From Nitriliruptoraceae bacterium (GTDB taxonomy: Bacteria > Actinomycetota > Nitriliruptoria > Nitriliruptorales > Nitriliruptoraceae): a stretch of 5,886 nucleotides of DNA. Below the pieces are notes generated by a model that searched no databases, was not told the origin of the DNA, and saw nothing but the letters and a program-made list of their open reading frames with translations. The stretch is taken from NCBI GenBank assembly GCA_007121975.1, contig SKJO01000353.1, forward strand, positions 1-5,886. Direction: 5' to 3'. Below, one piece after another: positions 5,192 to 5,886 of this stretch (the first letter of the stretch is position 1; every line of letters starts with the position of its first letter). The position numbers were made by a program, and so were the translations under genes.

Positions 5192-5710
5192 ATGGACGAG
5201 CCCGTACCGACCTTCGAGACCGACGACACGCGGGTCTGGTACCTGCGCACCGCGGCCAGCACACAGGGTGCGGTCCACGAGCAGCGCGTCGAGTACCGCC
5301 CCGGCTCGCCGTTCCCGCCCACCCACCTGCACCCCGAGCAGGACGAACACTTCGAGGTGGAGTACGGCGAGCTGCTCTTCGTCGTCGACGGCGAGGAGCA
5401 CCTGGTGGCCGCCGGCGGCACGATCGACATCCCGCGGGGGACCCCGCACCGGGCGCGCAACCACTCGGGGGAGCGACCCGCCTACGTGCGCTGGGAGACC
5501 CGGCCGGCGCTGCGCACCGGGGAGTTCTTCGCGGTGGCCGCACGACTGGGCACCGACCCGGGGCTGCTGGCTGCCGCCCTGCTCGCCCACGAGTACCGCG
5601 ACGTGTTCCGTCCCGCCGGCCCGGTCGGCCTGCTCGTGCCGGTGATCGCCCGGCTGGCCCGGCTACGCGGCCTGCGGCTGCCCGATCCCGGACGGCCCAC
5701 GACCGGCTGA
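5192..5710 (+). CDS. Small single-domain cupin protein (172 aa)
   Basis: A beta-barrel cupin with both metal motifs. Motif 1 is PGSPFPPTHLHPEQDEHFEVEYGEL, giving H45, H47 and E52 with G59 six residues later. Motif 2 is IPRGTPHRARN, with H86 and N90. The metal site therefore looks intact, which suits a dioxygenase, an isomerase or a ligand-binding role; sequence alone does not choose. Residues 100-172 form a mostly helical tail (GEFFAVAARL, LLAAALLAHEYRDVF, then the hydrophobic GLLVPVIARLARLRGLRLP), which may pack on the barrel or touch the membrane. No signal peptide is present. The start at 5192 is preferred because AAAGG (5179-5183) lies 8 bases upstream; the frame opens at 5162, but that start has no ribosome site. 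It follows the PLP gene by 49 bases and converges on the kinase-like gene with 3 bases between the stops. Confidence 0.88.
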   Translation: MDEPVPTFETDDTRVWYLRTAASTQGAVHEQRVEYRPGSPFPPTHLHPEQDEHFEVEYGELLFVVDGEEHLVAAGGTIDIPRGTPHRARNHSGERPAYVRWETRPALRTGEFFAVAARLGTDPGLLAAALLAHEYRDVFRPAGPVGLLVPVIARLARLRGLRLPDPGRPTTG

Positions 5711-5713
5711 CCC

Positions 5714-5886
5714 TCACCCGGCGGCGGGCAGCACGATCGCCGCGCAGGTGCCGGTGGCGGTGGCCGACACGGTGAGCTGACCCCCCTCGCCGGCGACCAG
5801 CGCGCGGGCCAGGGGCAGGCCCCGGCCGCGGGAGCGCCCGGCGTCGGGCATGGCGGGCACGGCGCTCAGCGTGCCGTTCGCCGGTC
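5714..5886 (-). CDS. Histidine-kinase-like ATPase, C-terminal end (runs off right edge)
   Basis: Only the last 56 codons are visible, ending at TGA (5716-5714). They read like the end of a HATPase_c (Bergerat) domain: GRSRGRGLPLARALV, where GRGLPLAR stands for the usual G-x-GLGL-x-x-(A/V)-R box; then EGGQLTV, the usual GG-x-(L/I)-x-(V/I) turn and strand; then TGTCAAIVLPA, matching the final G-T-x-F-x-x-x-LP strand. The sensor, dimerisation and His box would lie beyond the edge. An anti-sigma-type or other GHKL ATPase is possible, but the LP ending after GT favours a two-component sensor kinase. The gene converges on the cupin. Function and partner regulator cannot be seen. Confidence 0.65.
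   Translation of the reverse strand, partial: PANGTLSAVPAMPDAGRSRGRGLPLARALVAGEGGQLTVSATATGTCAAIVLPAAG

Noticed and set aside
3928..5460. A 510-codon minus-strand frame opposite the PLP and cupin genes
   Set aside because: Its composition (Gly/Arg/His-rich, no motif) is typical of GC-rich shadow frames, and it covers two genes with intact catalytic motifs on the plus strand.
1..5886. Biosynthetic cluster or defence system
   Set aside because: One P450, one hydrolase and one cupin without a core synthase, transporter, nuclease, toxin or sensor pair, on alternating strands, do not form a recognisable cluster or defence operon.

Overview
The window is very GC-rich and dense with genes. The codon bias, protein families and strong GGAGG-type ribosome binding sites all point to an actinobacterium. 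The family of the tail-anchored helical protein hints at an Acidimicrobiia-like lineage, but that placement is a guess. I see no rRNA, tRNA, CRISPR array, insertion sequence or phage gene.

Layout, left to right: (1) the N-terminal third of a cytochrome P450 on the minus strand, running off the left edge (1-407); (2) a 183-base divergent intergenic region; (3) a complete DUF2252 protein on the plus strand (591-1994); (4) a 143-base gap with a single perfect DnaA-box-like 9-mer and a good Shine-Dalgarno site; (5) a plus-strand gene for a charged, repeat-built helical protein with a C-terminal membrane anchor (2138-2968); (6) a minus-strand membrane-anchored alpha/beta hydrolase (2958-3884), whose 3' end overlaps the previous gene by 11 bases; (7) a 112-base divergent region with an imperfect inverted repeat; (8) a plus-strand PLP enzyme of the cystathionine gamma-lyase / gamma-synthase family (3997-5142), followed 49 bases later by (9) a small cupin (5192-5710); (10) the last 56 codons of a minus-strand histidine-kinase-like ATPase, running off the right edge (5714-5886).

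These look like ordinary chromosomal housekeeping and accessory genes, not one recognisable gene cluster. The only pair plausibly co-transcribed with a shared theme is the PLP enzyme and the cupin. The two most interesting items are internal to proteins. The DUF2252 protein carries motifs that read like an aminoglycoside-kinase-type catalytic core in circularly permuted order. The helical protein is built almost entirely of 11-residue repeats plus two 18-residue units, with recent DNA-level duplication. I did not find convincing evidence of a new multi-gene system.
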